Shown here: positions 1-10,350 of the stretch, piece by piece
How the letters are laid out: the number at the start of each line of letters is the position of its first letter
Position numbering within the stretch: the stretch's first letter is position 1
Assembly: GCF_016906535.1 (NCBI RefSeq)
Contig: NC_057383.1
Location: forward strand, 992,001 to 1,056,000
Reading direction: 5' to 3'
DNA: 64,000 nt
DNA from: Rhizoctonia solani
Lineage: Eukaryota; Basidiomycota; Agaricomycetes; Cantharellales; Ceratobasidiaceae
Made by a program: the position numbers and the translations under genes
The notes under the pieces: model-generated
Database searches by the model: none
Told to the model about the DNA's origin: nothing
The model's input: only the letters and a program-made list of their open reading frames with translations

Positions 1-20
1 TGATGAAGAACTCAACCTAA

Positions 21-550
21 TGTCAGAGCCAACAACTACCAGAAGGTAAAACCTAACAAGCTATTGCCTAATATAGGACTTATCAGCAAGTAGAGCCTAA
101 CAATGCTCAAGGGCAATGCCAGGAAGGGGTAGGACAAGACCTAATACAGTAAGATGCACTATGCTATAAAGATAGCAGGGCTAGAGACCTTTGACAGGGA
201 CTGGTATGCTCTCAGGCAATACTCAAAGTGTATGTCTTAGGGCAGGTAGTGGTGGAAGGGGATAAGAGGTTGAGCTCTGAGGCTTAAGGCTCTCAGAACC
301 CTCCTTATATATTCAACAGAGAAGGGGAAGAGTAATTAAACATAACAACAAAGATAAGGTCACATGACCAAAGATAAGAAAGACATGATCACATGACTAA
401 AGGTCATGTGATGAGATTACATAATAAGTGCTAAGCGCCTAAATAGCATAAGGATGCATGTATCCATAAATCTTCATGAAAATAGCGCATATATTCACTA
501 TTTCTTTGACTTAGTGGATTCTAAGGTGGTTGCGCCTCTAGGGCATGACA
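21..550 (-). repeat. LTR of family B
   Basis: A 530-bp block that starts TGTCAGAGCC and ends GGGCATGACA (TG...CA). A second copy of the same sequence lies at 13256-13794, where it is a clean solo LTR. A TATATAAGG-type box reads on the minus strand, as in family A, so the LTR sense is minus. The flanks here (CCTAA left, GGCGT right) are not a target duplication and no polypurine tract abuts it, so this copy is either recombinant or part of a larger disrupted element. Confidence 0.75.
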
Positions 551-889
551 GGCGTTCTACTGTCATTTGTTCCAATTCTAAGCCTTCTGTGTTTGCTGAT
601 TGTAGCTATGCCACAGTTGATGGCAAGAATTGGATAGACACCAATTGTACCTTTGTGTATATTGGTGATAAGTTTTATTAGATAGTTCTTCTTCTCTTGT
701 TTTGTTCCTTTGAGTTAGTTTGTTTCTGTTCTTAATAAAGTGTCTCCCTTTTTCCTCCATTTGGTATTTAGAAATAAGATGGTTTTGGAAGATCAGATAA
801 GACAGATGGTTACTAAGAAGAAGCAAACATTGGAAGAAAAGGAAGAAAAGAAGGATGTAAGGTTATTGGATGGAATGTTACATATTTCA
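551..889. other. Non-coding spacer in retroelement
   Basis: AT-rich sequence between the family B LTR and the gag-like genes. It holds a short lysine-rich open stretch around 780-880 on the plus strand with no recognisable domain. I see no gene here. Confidence 0.4.
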
Positions 890-1459
890 TCACATTCCAT
901 CAGCATAATCCAAGGGATTCCATTTGTTCATGGCCTTGTTACTTTCAAGGTCAGACTCATGTCCTCCTTCATCACTTAGTTCATGGATTGCTAAGTTGGA
1001 TATATTTCTGCTCAGATCATTCTGAGCTGCTTGCATGGCCCATTGTTTGAGCCAGTCATGTAGATCCTCTATGCTCATTTTGCATTCTAGGATCATGTAA
1101 TAGACATCCTCAGGAGTGAGGTTGTCCACATAGCCACCTAAGCCTGATGGCAGTTTGTTTTTCCAGTTTTCAATTTCCACAGCCAGCCATTCCCTTACTG
1201 TTGAGATTGGTATCCACCATTCAGGATCAATTTCCTCAATGTCTAGTTGCCACTCTGCCAACTTCCTTGTGTGCTTTAGCACTGGGGCCCTCACTACATC
1301 CTCCACAGAGGTACCCACATTACCTCTACACACAAAGAACTTGGTACTTTGCATTAGTTTGGGTTGTTTTGGTGGCTCACTGCCAACCCAGCAGAGGTAT
1401 CCCCTGATTGGACAGTGTAGGGTTCTTCCAATCCAGTAGCACTTCCATTGTTGACCCAT
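890..1459 (-). CDS. Second ORF of gag-only retroelement
   Basis: A 189-codon frame starting at ATG. It overlaps the end of the upstream gag-like gene by about 105 nt and lies in its -1 frame, the layout of a gag gene followed by a frameshifted ORF. The product is acidic and helical-looking, with a tryptophan-rich stretch around residues 75-135, and no protease, reverse transcriptase or integrase motif. I do not recognise its family. With no pol nearby, the element is probably non-autonomous or has lost pol. Confidence is in the ORF, not the function. Confidence 0.4.
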   Translation of the reverse strand: MGQQWKCYWIGRTLHCPIRGYLCWVGSEPPKQPKLMQSTKFFVCRGNVGTSVEDVVRAPVLKHTRKLAEWQLDIEEIDPEWWIPISTVREWLAVEIENWKNKLPSGLGGYVDNLTPEDVYYMILECKMSIEDLHDWLKQWAMQAAQNDLSRNISNLAIHELSDEGGHESDLESNKAMNKWNPLDYADGM

Positions 1460-2589
1460 TGGTATGTAATCAAGGGTTGCTGAGGGATCAAGTAGTTTGG
1501 CATAAGCCTTGGATTGTTAGAAGGAGTCACATCTTGTGATGACCTTATGCCAGTCATAGATGTTGGTGATAGGGGGTTGATCATTCCCCATGTCCCAGCC
1601 CATGGATGGATCTGGGGGTGCCCATTGATCCAGGTTGTCCCAGGACCAAGGGAACTTGGTCCTGTGCTCACTGGATCTGTCAAGGGGGTAAGAGGTGGCA
1701 TCTCCAGTTGCCTTGGAGATCCTGGTCTCTGTTCTGATGGCAGGCATGATGTCTTAGTGATGGGAATGGATAAGAAGGTAGTGGTGCCAGTGGTGGTTTG
1801 AGATGACTTCCCAGGCATGGGATGCCTTCCTTTATACCCTGGGTTGCCAGGACCCTTATCTTTCTGCTTATCAGACCCTTTATTGCCCTTTGCCCTAGGG
1901 TCATGTGATTTCCTATGTTCTTCAGTAGAGTGGTTAGTTCTCCCACACACCTCACATTGGATTTCAGTAGACCCTGATTTGTCAGAATTGGATTCACTGT
2001 TATTCTCAGCCTCCCAGAGGGCAGACAAGGGAAGTACTTTATCCAGTTGGTCAATTACTTCCTGAGGAATACCATGATCCAGCATTTCCTGTTCCATTTT
2101 CAGATGCTTGTCAATATGTTTCTCCAACCTTTTGACTCCCATTATTAGTTCCAGTAAGAATCCATAGACCTTTTTGGTACTTGTAAGGTGGTCATTAGTA
2201 ATCTGTTTCTTGTTTGCCTCAGTTTTTGGTGGGTGAGTCTCCTCAGGGAATTTGGCAAAGAAGTCTTCAATAAAATCCTTCACTGTCTTATTCCTGGTTG
2301 CCTCATCTACCAAAGGGGTTTCCTTTTCCCTGGTGACAGGGTCCTCCAAGGGTGTGTTATTCCCTGGATTCTCATGTCTAGGGTCTAGGCTCCCAGCTGT
2401 AGCAAGTTGAAATGGTTCCATATCTGGTTGGTCAGCCTGTTTAGAAGGGGTAATTCCTACTCCTTCCTGATGTCCCTGTTCCATGCCTTGCATAGGAGAT
2501 GTCAGCTCCATGACATGATCATGTTCAGAGTTATCCAATTGGGGCAAAGTCCCAAATACATGCCTAGGTTGCATCTTGTGGAATCCCAT
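1354..2589 (-). CDS. Gag-like protein with zinc knuckle
   Basis: A 411-codon frame starting at ATG. The N-terminal half is hydrophilic with predicted helices. Around residues 210-225 it has a zinc-knuckle-like motif, CEVCGRTNHSTEEH. The spacing matches CX2CX4HX4C, but the last ligand is His instead of Cys. A proline/serine-rich tail follows. These are the marks of a retrotransposon nucleocapsid protein. The gene is CpG-poor like the surrounding old transposons, yet the frame is intact. No pol gene follows; the next ORF overlaps in the -1 frame. It is most likely the gag of a non-autonomous LTR element. The LTR belonging to it is not proven, family B being the nearest candidate. Confidence 0.6.
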   Translation of the reverse strand: MGFHKMQPRHVFGTLPQLDNSEHDHVMELTSPMQGMEQGHQEGVGITPSKQADQPDMEPFQLATAGSLDPRHENPGNNTPLEDPVTREKETPLVDEATRNKTVKDFIEDFFAKFPEETHPPKTEANKKQITNDHLTSTKKVYGFLLELIMGVKRLEKHIDKHLKMEQEMLDHGIPQEVIDQLDKVLPLSALWEAENNSESNSDKSGSTEIQCEVCGRTNHSTEEHRKSHDPRAKGNKGSDKQKDKGPGNPGYKGRHPMPGKSSQTTTGTTTFLSIPITKTSCLPSEQRPGSPRQLEMPPLTPLTDPVSTGPSSLGPGTTWINGHPQIHPWAGTWGMINPLSPTSMTGIRSSQDVTPSNNPRLMPNYLIPQQPLITYQWVNNGSATGLEEPYTVQSGDTSAGLAVSHQNNPN

Positions 2590-2667
2590 GTTGTTGCAAG
2601 AAGGCCAGATAGAGCACTACAATAGTCTCTATTAATTGCAAGTTCCAAGATACACCTATCTTAGTCA

Positions 2668-2793
2668 GTAAGAGGCAAAATAGCGCAACCCACAAAGGAT
2701 ATCTTTAGCTATTTGCAAAAGGAAGACAAGAAGTCTCAGCTAGTAAGAGGCAAAATAGCGCAACCCACAGAGGAAGTCTTTAGCTATTTGCAA
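2668..2793. repeat. Two-unit tandem repeat, period 75 bp
   Basis: The 51-bp stretch starting GTAAGAGGCAAAATAGCGCA and ending CTATTTGCAA occurs at 2668-2718 and again at 2743-2793 with a few substitutions. It lies just upstream (minus strand) of the gag-like ORF, in what would be the leader of that element. Confidence 0.75.
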
Positions 2794-3818
2794 GTAAAGC
2801 AGTGGACACCTAGGGTCCTAGTGATGAGAAGACTCTGACAGTACTTCTTACCACTAATCAGATAGAAGGATCAGTGGAGATCCTTTGTTGACAGTTGTTG
2901 ATAGTTGAATTTCAAATAAAGCGTGCAGTTGCTCTTTTTTAGGTGTAGCAACACCTGCTTGTCCCTATAGGTTGTAAGACAAGGGAAAACAAGCTGGCTT
3001 TCTAAGCAGCTTGTTCTGCCCCTATATATACCTGGGCTTCACTTGGGTCTATATACATATTTCAAATAGGAGCACAGCCTCAAGAAGCAGTATGAGTCAA
3101 AGAACCATGTGGCAGTGCCTGATTAGCCAATCAGATGCCAAGAAATACACTGGTGAGGTGAGGTCTTGGCAGAGTTGGTTCTATTTTTAGCACATGATTG
3201 CATGGAACACTGCTTAAGTATGAGTCATACTCTTGGCATGCACAGCCACAGTATAAGTATGACTCATCCAATTTCCTTATATGGTAATCCTATTCCCCAA
3301 TCTGGCCTGGTTCTACCCAGAGATCAAACACAGCCATCATCATGTGATTGTGGCAGTGCAGGTAGTACTTGGTGGCTAATCATCCATAACCACAGTCATG
3401 TGACTTGTGGCTGAGTTGAATACTTGCTGACTAAGCATTTGTCATCATGCTTGGTCATAGTTGGTTTGTCATTCATGAATTGATCATGTGACATGTTTGC
3501 TGATCATCAAAGTTCAGCTGACTAAGCTTAGTCATCCATCCATTTCATCTTCTTTCCTAATTTGGAAAGGGGATTGCCATTTTTGGTAAGTCTAGGTTGC
3601 TTAGTCTCTATTTGTCTTGAAAGTCTTCTTCAAGTTATGTCTCTTTCCTAATTAGGAAGGTGAGTTACCATTTATGGTAATCCAAAGTTGTGTTGTTGGG
3701 ATAATATGTTGTGCATCATTGATGTAGGGGCATTAGTCATCCCTACATCCCCTATAGGCAATACATATACACATATATATGTATATATACTGGGTATAGG
3801 TAAGCAGCTTGATTTCAA
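2794..3818. other. Degenerate repetitive DNA
   Basis: AT-rich, CpG-poor sequence with many CATGTGA/TCATGTGA-type words and a TA-rich block at 3765-3790. No coding frame with a recognisable domain. Probably eroded LTR or leader sequence, but I cannot assign a family. Confidence 0.35.
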
Positions 3819-4235
3819 TGTCATAACCCATATATGGAGGGGTTATTACCATATATATCCACTGTCAAAGATATATATGGTATATATGATGCACAGTGAT
3901 ATATTAATAATATAAGTTGCTGGGGGACATTGCACTCCCCCACCCCCCTTGCTGCAGGCCAATGTTAAGGGAGCCTGCAGGCAAGGTCTGAATATTATAT
4001 TATTATAGAAGAGATTATGTCATCCCAAATCTGTAGTAGTTGAGTATAGTATTTGAAAAAGGACTGGAGGGGGGGAGGTCATGTGACCTGGACTTAGAGA
4101 ATATCACTAAGTCTAGCCATGTCAACCATAAGTCTCCTATATGTGGGAACTTGGAGGTTCTGAGTGCATATGTGCAAGTTTATGTGTGCTTGCGGTCATG
4201 TTGGCATGCAACATGAGTGTGTTGGAGGCTTGACA
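3819..4235 (+). repeat. LTR-like repeat, family D (copy 1)
   Basis: Begins TGTCATAACCCATAT and ends near TTGACA, about 417 bp. It shares its first ~280 bp with the copy at 15716-16149 and, inverted, with the copy ending at 20140. TG...CA ends and the 5-bp duplication seen at copy 2 indicate an LTR. This copy has no matching target duplication (TTCAA left, AGGTC right), so its right boundary is approximate. Confidence 0.6.
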
Positions 4236-5320
4236 AGGTCAGGACTCATGTAAAGGATGGAGTGGGTTGTGACAATTATCACTGGCCATCCATGAAAAAA
4301 TTTGTCAACTCCTATGTCAGCCATTGTGAAACTTGTATTAGATCAAAGCCAACCAATCAAGCACCTGTGGGTCTATTGAAACCCTTACAAATCCCTGAAC
4401 AACCTTGGGAGGATATAGCTTATGACACAATTGTTGGATTACCAGTTTCAGAAGGTTTTGATGCTATTCTCACAGTCATTGATTGGTTTTTGAAAATGGT
4501 GCACTTCATTCCAACCCAGTCTACATCATCTGCCATTGATATTGCCAACCTCTTCATAACATATATTTGGAAATTACATGGACTACCAAGGAGTACAGTT
4601 TCAGACAGAGGTCTGACTTTTAATGCCAAGTTTATCCAACACCTATACCAAAGATTGGACATCAAACCTACTTTCTCCACAGCCTACCACCCTCAAACAG
4701 ATGGTCAGACTGAATGCATACAGAGAGAGGCTGAAATCTTCCTTTGTATGTTTGGGAATCACTGCCAATCCAATTGGGTATCATTGTTACCTTTAGCAGA
4801 GTTTGCTCTAAACAATCTAAAACAAACTTCTAATGGCAAATCTCCTTTCCAAATATGCTATGGATACAATCCAAGGTTCTCAGTTGGCCAGAAATCAGAA
4901 GAAATGGTCCCCAATGCAGATGAACATGCAGAATTCTTAGAAAAAGGCTCTGATGAGGTCAAAGCAGCACTTTCCCTATCACAAGAAAGGATGAAATATT
5001 TCTATGATCAGAGACATAGGGAAGAAGAGGAAATTCAAGTAGGAGACAAAGGATGGCTTAGTCATTAAAACATATCCACAGACAGACCACCAATTAAACT
5101 TAGCCATAAAAAATTGGGACCCTACTTAGTAATTGAAACAATGGGAACACACACATATAAACTACAACTTCCCCACACTATGCACATACACCCAGTGTTC
5201 CATATCAATCTTCTAACCAAATTTCATCCTGATCCCCATGGACACAACCCTCTCCAACTTGCGCCAATCATTACAGAGGAAGGGGAAGAGGAGTATGAAG
5301 TGGAAAGAATTCTAGATAGC

Positions 5321-5493
5321 TGTCCTGGACACAGTCACATGACCAGTACAAGTGGTTGCATGCTGGCCCAAGCCCAAATTTGGGGGGTAGTAGGTGTAAT
5401 CATGGGTTGTCAGCAGAGGAATAATAGGGCTCTATGGCTTAGTGGTCAAGCTGGTTCAGTTCCAGCTAGTTCTATTTTCCTCTGTTTATGACA
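5321..5493 (+). mobile_element. 173-bp LTR-like element T, copy 1
   Basis: Begins TGTCCTGGACAC and ends GTTTATGACA, flanked by the 5-bp duplication ATAGC (5316-5320 and 5494-5498). It sits inside the chromodomain of element E. It contains a pol III A-box-like word TGGCTTAGTGG at 5435-5445 and a B-box-like word GGTTCAGTTCC at 5453-5463, only 7 nt apart. Copies 2 and 3 are the same length. The TG...CA ends and fixed 5-bp duplications point to integrase-mediated insertion (solo LTR of a TRIM/SMART-like element) rather than to a SINE. Confidence 0.85.
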
Positions 5494-5575
5494 ATAGCAA
5501 ATGGAAAGGACATGGCAAAGCCAAGAAGCTCTGGTACTTAGTCAAATGGCATGGATACAACAAATGCAGTAATTC

Positions 5576-6134
5576 TGTTACACTCCCAAGATTTACACCA
5601 TCAGAACCAGACAATTTTTCTGTTATTTTTAGTATTTTTTACGGACTTGATACCTTTTGTTTTTTAATCACATGACCTTGGCGCTTATCATGCCAAGATG
5701 CCGCACCAAGATGCTGGGCCAAGGGTGCTTAGGAGAAATCCATGCTTCTGCGCAGCCTGCAGCACTCTTCTTATTTCATTTATGTACTTCTTTTCTCACA
5801 CACACAGACCTTGTAGATAGCGCCCTTTTGATTATATATACAGTAGGAAAATCACTTGGAGACCCCAAGTCAATTATACCTTGTCTCATACTCATCAAGG
5901 AGGATACATCCAGCCAGCTAAGTAGCCAGCCCCAGTAGTCAGAGTGCTTACCCCTTTATTGCACTCACCACACCTCCAGGCCTAAGGCCCCCTTGCCATC
6001 AATGCTCAGTAGTAGACCGCCTTAAGCAGCAGTAGGATAGCCTAGATTAGTTAGTTAGATAAACACTGTTTGTAGTAGTATGGCTGTAAGTGCCTGCCCA
6101 TTAGCAAGTACCCACATTACAGTGGAGTACAACA
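5576..6134 (+). repeat. Solo LTR family C, copy 1
   Basis: A 559-bp LTR starting TGTTACACTCCC and ending GAGTACAACA, flanked by AATTC on both sides (5571-5575 and 6135-6139). It is inserted in the chromodomain of element E. A TATATATACAG box lies in its plus orientation. Confidence 0.9.
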
Positions 6135-6243
6135 AATTCTTGGGAACCAATAGATGATGTGGCAAATGCTAAAGAGGCAATACAAGAATTTCACAAGGAA
6201 CACCCCAATGCAGTTGGAGCTTGAAGAGGGGGTAATGTCATGA

Positions 6244-6828
6244 TGTCCTAGACGTCTGTAAGGACGTCGAGGAGGAGGGCGCTTGCGGCCGGATGTATCT
6301 AAGTAAAGAACCGCGTAAGGCGGCGGCAAGCTATCCTACGGCGACGACCAGCTATACTACGGTGACCAAGGCCGTAAGGGCGATGACCAGCTATGTAACT
6401 ACAGCAAGAAAGCCGCTTAAGGCGGTGTGGACTAAGTAGCTAAGTAGGGTTACTGGGCTTAAGGCCCTCGTACAGTGATGGGGATGCAACAAGAGGTAAT
6501 CGACCTGGGTGTTACCATGGTCGGTTGGCCTCCTTATATATTCTACAGACAAGCTATTTACAATTACATTATATCCAATACCGTATCAAATAAGAACCCT
6601 GCTCCGCAGTCGTCCTTACTCATGCATACGTGTCACTGACGTGTCATAATGATGTCATCAGGTGGAGGTGGCTACGTGTGCTGAGGTAAGCGCGGGTGGG
6701 GACGTGGCTCGGCGCTTAGCGTATGGTATAAGCGCCAATGTCACGTGATTGAAAATGTTCTCCGATTGCCTTCGTTCAAATTCGAGAAATTGGGAATAAA
6801 TTCCCTGGTATCGATTGTGTCTACGACA
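6244..6828 (-). repeat. 3' LTR of family A element
   Basis: 585 bp, TG...CA. It has CpG at the three positions where the 5' LTR has TpG or CpA. The last codons of pol (stop at 6821-6823) lie inside it. Confidence 0.95.
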
Positions 6829-9747
6829 CTGCCCCCCCTCTAAGGGCCTTGGCAGCGCCGAGGGCCTTCTTCTTCATCTCTTTCTCAAAATTTTTTAGGA
6901 TTTTTTCGGCGTTCTTGAGGTTTTCCCTTGGTTCCCAAGTGTTCTCCTCTGATCCATAGCCCTTCCATTTTACCCTAAAGAACCATTTCCCGTCCCTTTC
7001 TTCCATATCCGTGATCCCTTCGACCTCGTATTCTTCTTCTCCATCCACGGTGACTGGTGGAGGGCGATTTTCGAAGGCGCGTTTATCATCCCTTTTGACC
7101 TTAGACAGGAGCCCCACGTAGAATACGTTGTGGATGCGCATGGTTGGAGGTAGTTCAAGCCGGTAAGCGCGGTCGGAGATTTTTTTGGTAACCTTGAACG
7201 GCCCTAAGCGTTGCTCTGTTAGCTTTGGGCTCAGGGTTTTGAGGTTCACGTTCCTGGCGTCAAGCCATGCCTCTTCTCCGACTTCGAATTCTATTGGGCT
7301 CCCATTTTCTCCGGCTATCATTTGTTGCTTAGATTGCCGGAGGGCGGATTCCACTTCCTTCCATTGGGTTTCCATTGTTTGGGCAAGGTCATTTGCTTCC
7401 GGGACGTCTGTAGGTACGTTGGATGGGGTTAAGGTAGGTTCCCATCCATACAATGCTTTGAAGGGGGTTTTACCCGTGCTACTGTGTACGGCATTGTTGT
7501 ATGCAAACTCCGCCATAGGGAGCCATTTAGCCCAGTCCCGTTGATTGACCCCTGAATAAGCCCTGAGGAAGTGTTCGATAGAGGGGTTGACCCGTTCCGT
7601 TTGCCCGTCGCTCTGGGGGTGGTACGCCGATGAGAAGTGTGGGTCAATGCCAAGGCGTTTGTACAGGGCCCGTAAGAACTTGTTATTGAAAACCCTGCCT
7701 CTGTCCAATATAGTCTTCTCCGGCATCCCATGGCGTTTCCATACATGTTCCAGGAACAACTCCGCAAGTTCGGGTGCCTTGAGTTTTTTGGAACACTTAA
7801 CAAAGATGCCATACTTGGTGAAGCTGTCCACTATGACCAGGATGGAGTCGTTGCTCCCGTCCTTAGGTAAATCTACAATCATGTCGTAGGAAACATGTTG
7901 CCATGGCCTGGATGGAAGTTCGAGTGGCTGTGGGGGAATGGAGGCGTACTTTGGTTTTCGGATCCGTTGGCAAGTCTCACAGGAGTCCACGTGCCAATAT
8001 GTATCTGCTCGGATGCCTGGCCAATAGTAGTTGCGTGAAACTAGTTCTAGGGTACGCTGCCTGCCAGGGTGCCCTGCCAGGGGACTATCGTGGAATATCC
8101 GCAGGAGATCCGTCCTTAGAGAGCCTACATCAGGGACCACAATACGTCCTTGATAGAACAATAGACCTGCTTCCATCTCGTAGTCCTTAAATGCGCGTTT
8201 GATAGAAGGTGGGGCTTTGGACTCATTTTGTAGGAACTGTAAGATTTCTTCCAAAGACTTGTCCTGATTGAGTGACGATTCAATCTGGCGTTGTAATTCC
8301 TTCTCTGGTATGACTAAGGCTACGTTGGCGAATATGGGGTCCGGGAGCATGGTTTGGTCAGCGGGTGGGATATCGGCGTGATCAGAGCGGCGTGAAAGGG
8401 CATCGGGTTTTCCCGACTGCTTCCCAGGGCGGTAGACAATTTGGAAGTTGTAACCTGCTAACAGTAGGTGCCATCTAGCGTGTCGTCGGTTAAACGTCCG
8501 TGACTCCTTCCAATACTCCAAGTTGCGGTGATCAGTGAACACAGTGACAGGGTGAACGGTTCCTTCCAAGAAGATACGCCAATACTCAAAGGAACGGATG
8601 ATGGCTAACAGCTCCTTGTCGTGGGTGTCATAGTTCTGTTTGGCGCCCTTGAATGACTCAGATAGAAAACCTAGTGGGTGAAGGCGACCGTCTTCCTGGC
8701 GTTGGCTGAGTATGGAGCCTAGTGCTGCCCCTGAGGCGTCGGTTTCTAGGTAGTATGGCTTGGACGGGTCTGCATGGCATAGTACGGGTGCGTTGGTAAT
8801 AGTGTCCTTTAGCCCCTGGAAGGCCTCTTGTTCCTTGATGTCCCATTTCCAAGGAGTGTCCTTTTTGACCAAGTTGTGTAGCGGCCTAGCCATGTGACTA
8901 AAGTTGGCGACGAAGCGGCGTAAGAAGTTGGCAAAGCCCAGGAATGACTGAACTTCTTTAACCTTAGTGGGCGTAGGCCATTCCTGTACAGCCTGGATCT
9001 TGAGCTTGTCCAGGCTGAAACCTTTGTCCGAAACAATAATTCCCAGGTATTCCACAGAGGTGACGTGGAAGGTGCATTTGGACGCTTTACAGAACAATTG
9101 GTTTTCCACCAACCGGCGTAGGACTTTGTGAACGTGCTGGGTGTGTGTGGCGTCATCCTTGGAGTAGATCAGGATGTCATCAAGGTATATGATAACGCAT
9201 ACATCAAGCAGGTCCTTAAACAAATCATTCATAAAATGTTGGAATGATGCCGGGGCATTGGTTAGGCCAAAGGTCATGACAAGGGATTCGTACAGGCCAT
9301 ACTTGGTACGGAACGCGGTTTTCCATTCGTCACCTTCCTTAACCCGGACGTTATTGTAACCCCATCTCAGATCTAGTTTGGTGAAGACCTTGGCGCCACG
9401 GAGCTGGGCCATGAGGTCGTCAGGACGGGGTAACGGGTAAACATTCTTTTTGGTCCGGTTATTCAGGCGGCGGTAGTCAACAACCAAGCGACGGGAGCCG
9501 TCCTTTTTAGGAACAAACATCACAGGGGAACTGATGGAAGACTTGCTAGGACGTATTTTGCCCGCCTTGAGTTCGTCCCTGAGCCAGTCCTTGAGCGTAG
9601 CGGACTCGGCATTGGTCATACTATAGAGAGGCAAATTGAGGGGGCCTTCCTCTGTGAGTTCAATCCCGATGTCGTAATGCCGGTGTGGGGGAAGCTTGTT
9701 GAATTCTTCCTCCCCGAATACCTTGGCATACTGGTGGTATTCTGGGG
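6821..9747 (-). CDS. Pol: RT-RNase H-integrase-chromodomain
   Basis: About 950 codons of continuous frame. Reverse transcriptase carries VPKKDGSRRLVVDYRRLN and the catalytic YLDDILIYS. RNase H has TDASG, DKELLAI and TDHRNL. Integrase has the H-H-C-C zinc domain (HDSPLAGHPGRQRT ... CETC), then AYD-like SYDMIVDL, DRG and YHPQSDGQTE. A chromodomain (EYEVEGI ... WFFRVKWKGYGSEENTWEP) follows, which in this family directs insertion to marked chromatin. The frame is -1 relative to the protease frame. Joining them needs one extra C in the run at 9744-9747, so a 1-nt deletion probably inactivates this copy. The stop codon lies within the 3' LTR. Confidence 0.9.
6829..6842 (-). other. Polypurine tract of family A element
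   Basis: On the minus strand this reads TAGAGGGGGGGCAG, directly before the 3' LTR start TGTCGTAG. This is the plus-strand DNA primer site in LTR elements. It is also coding: it encodes the Arg-Gly-Gly-Ala near the end of pol. Confidence 0.85.
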
Positions 9748-10350
9748 TACTCCTTCAAGGGGTGTTTGATCGGCTTCCTCCTCTTTGGCAATGGCCACGT
9801 GTTCTGGTGGTGTGTGAGGAAAGGAGAGGGTGCGCAAATTCCAATCAATCTCTGGGTTGTGGGCGTCTAACCACTTCAATCCTAGGATGGCGGCGTGAGA
9901 CCCTGTATTGCAGATGAGGAAGGTCTCGGTCATTTTTTTGCCATCAAAGGAGAAGGTTAGGTTGGCCTTCTTCCAGATTTTGCCTGCCTGGGGGCTCGAC
10001 CCATCGAGCATAGTAACGGTACGGGGGTGAGGGAGATCTATTAGGGGGAGATGTAATGTCTTGGCGGTGCGTGGGTGGAGAAATGAGGATGTGGCGCCTG
10101 AATCAATCAGGACTTCTAATGTTTCCGCTTTTTTCTCTGGTTGAATTGGAATTGTGAAAAGTGGGGCGTTTCTATTGGTACTATTCGATATGTTACAAAA
10201 TTCAAAACAACCAGAGTCCTTGGGGCCCTTGCGCGCGGCAGCAGGTACCCTTAGTCTTTTCCCGATTTGGGTCCAGACTCTTTGCCAATCTTGGCGGCTT
10301 CCTTCTTGACACCTTCCTCCTTGGGCGTGGCTTTCCAGCCAGTGCGGCAT
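9744..10350 (-). CDS. Retropepsin (protease) part of pol
   Basis: An open frame in the -1 phase relative to gag. It carries VLIDSGATSSFLHP, the D-S/T-G active site of a retroviral-type aspartic protease, followed by ILGLKWLDAHNPEIDW, the typical second conserved block (ILG). It processes Gag-Pol in the particle. It has no start of its own and would be reached by -1 frameshifting at 10257-10263. After the deletion at 9744-9747 the frame runs off into about 45 nonsense codons. Confidence 0.85.

Larger units (their letters stand above)
4236..6224 (+). pseudogene. Ty3/gypsy integrase-chromodomain remnant (element E)
   Basis: The surviving 3' end of a chromovirus pol. It reads the end of the integrase zinc domain (YHWPSMKKFVNSY, CETC), the integrase core with the first Asp (AYDTIVGL), SDRG and the YHPQTDGQTE motif holding the catalytic Glu, then the GPY/F-type region and a chromodomain. 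The frame is broken by one in-frame TAA at 5066-5068, where related proteins have Lys. Two insertions split the chromodomain: element T at 5321-5493 and a family C LTR at 5576-6134. Removing both and one copy of each duplication restores an uninterrupted chromodomain ending at the TGA at 6222-6224. A polypurine tract at 6225-6232 and the element's 3' LTR at 6236 follow. Reverse transcriptase and the 5' end are missing. Confidence 0.85.

Noticed and set aside
5321..5493. tRNA-derived SINE
   Set aside because: A and B box words are present, but the unit has TG...CA ends, a fixed 5-bp duplication and no poly-A or long variable duplication, so LTR-type insertion explains it better. The 7-nt box spacing is also too short for a normal pol III gene.
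7185..7544. Plus-strand ORFs inside the chromovirus
   Set aside because: Antisense shadows of the pol gene; no domain and no start context.
9744..9747. A second programmed frameshift between protease and RT
   Set aside because: There is no slippery heptamer at this place, the protease frame runs on for about 45 nonsense codons, and one added C restores a conserved V-P-P-E-Y reading.
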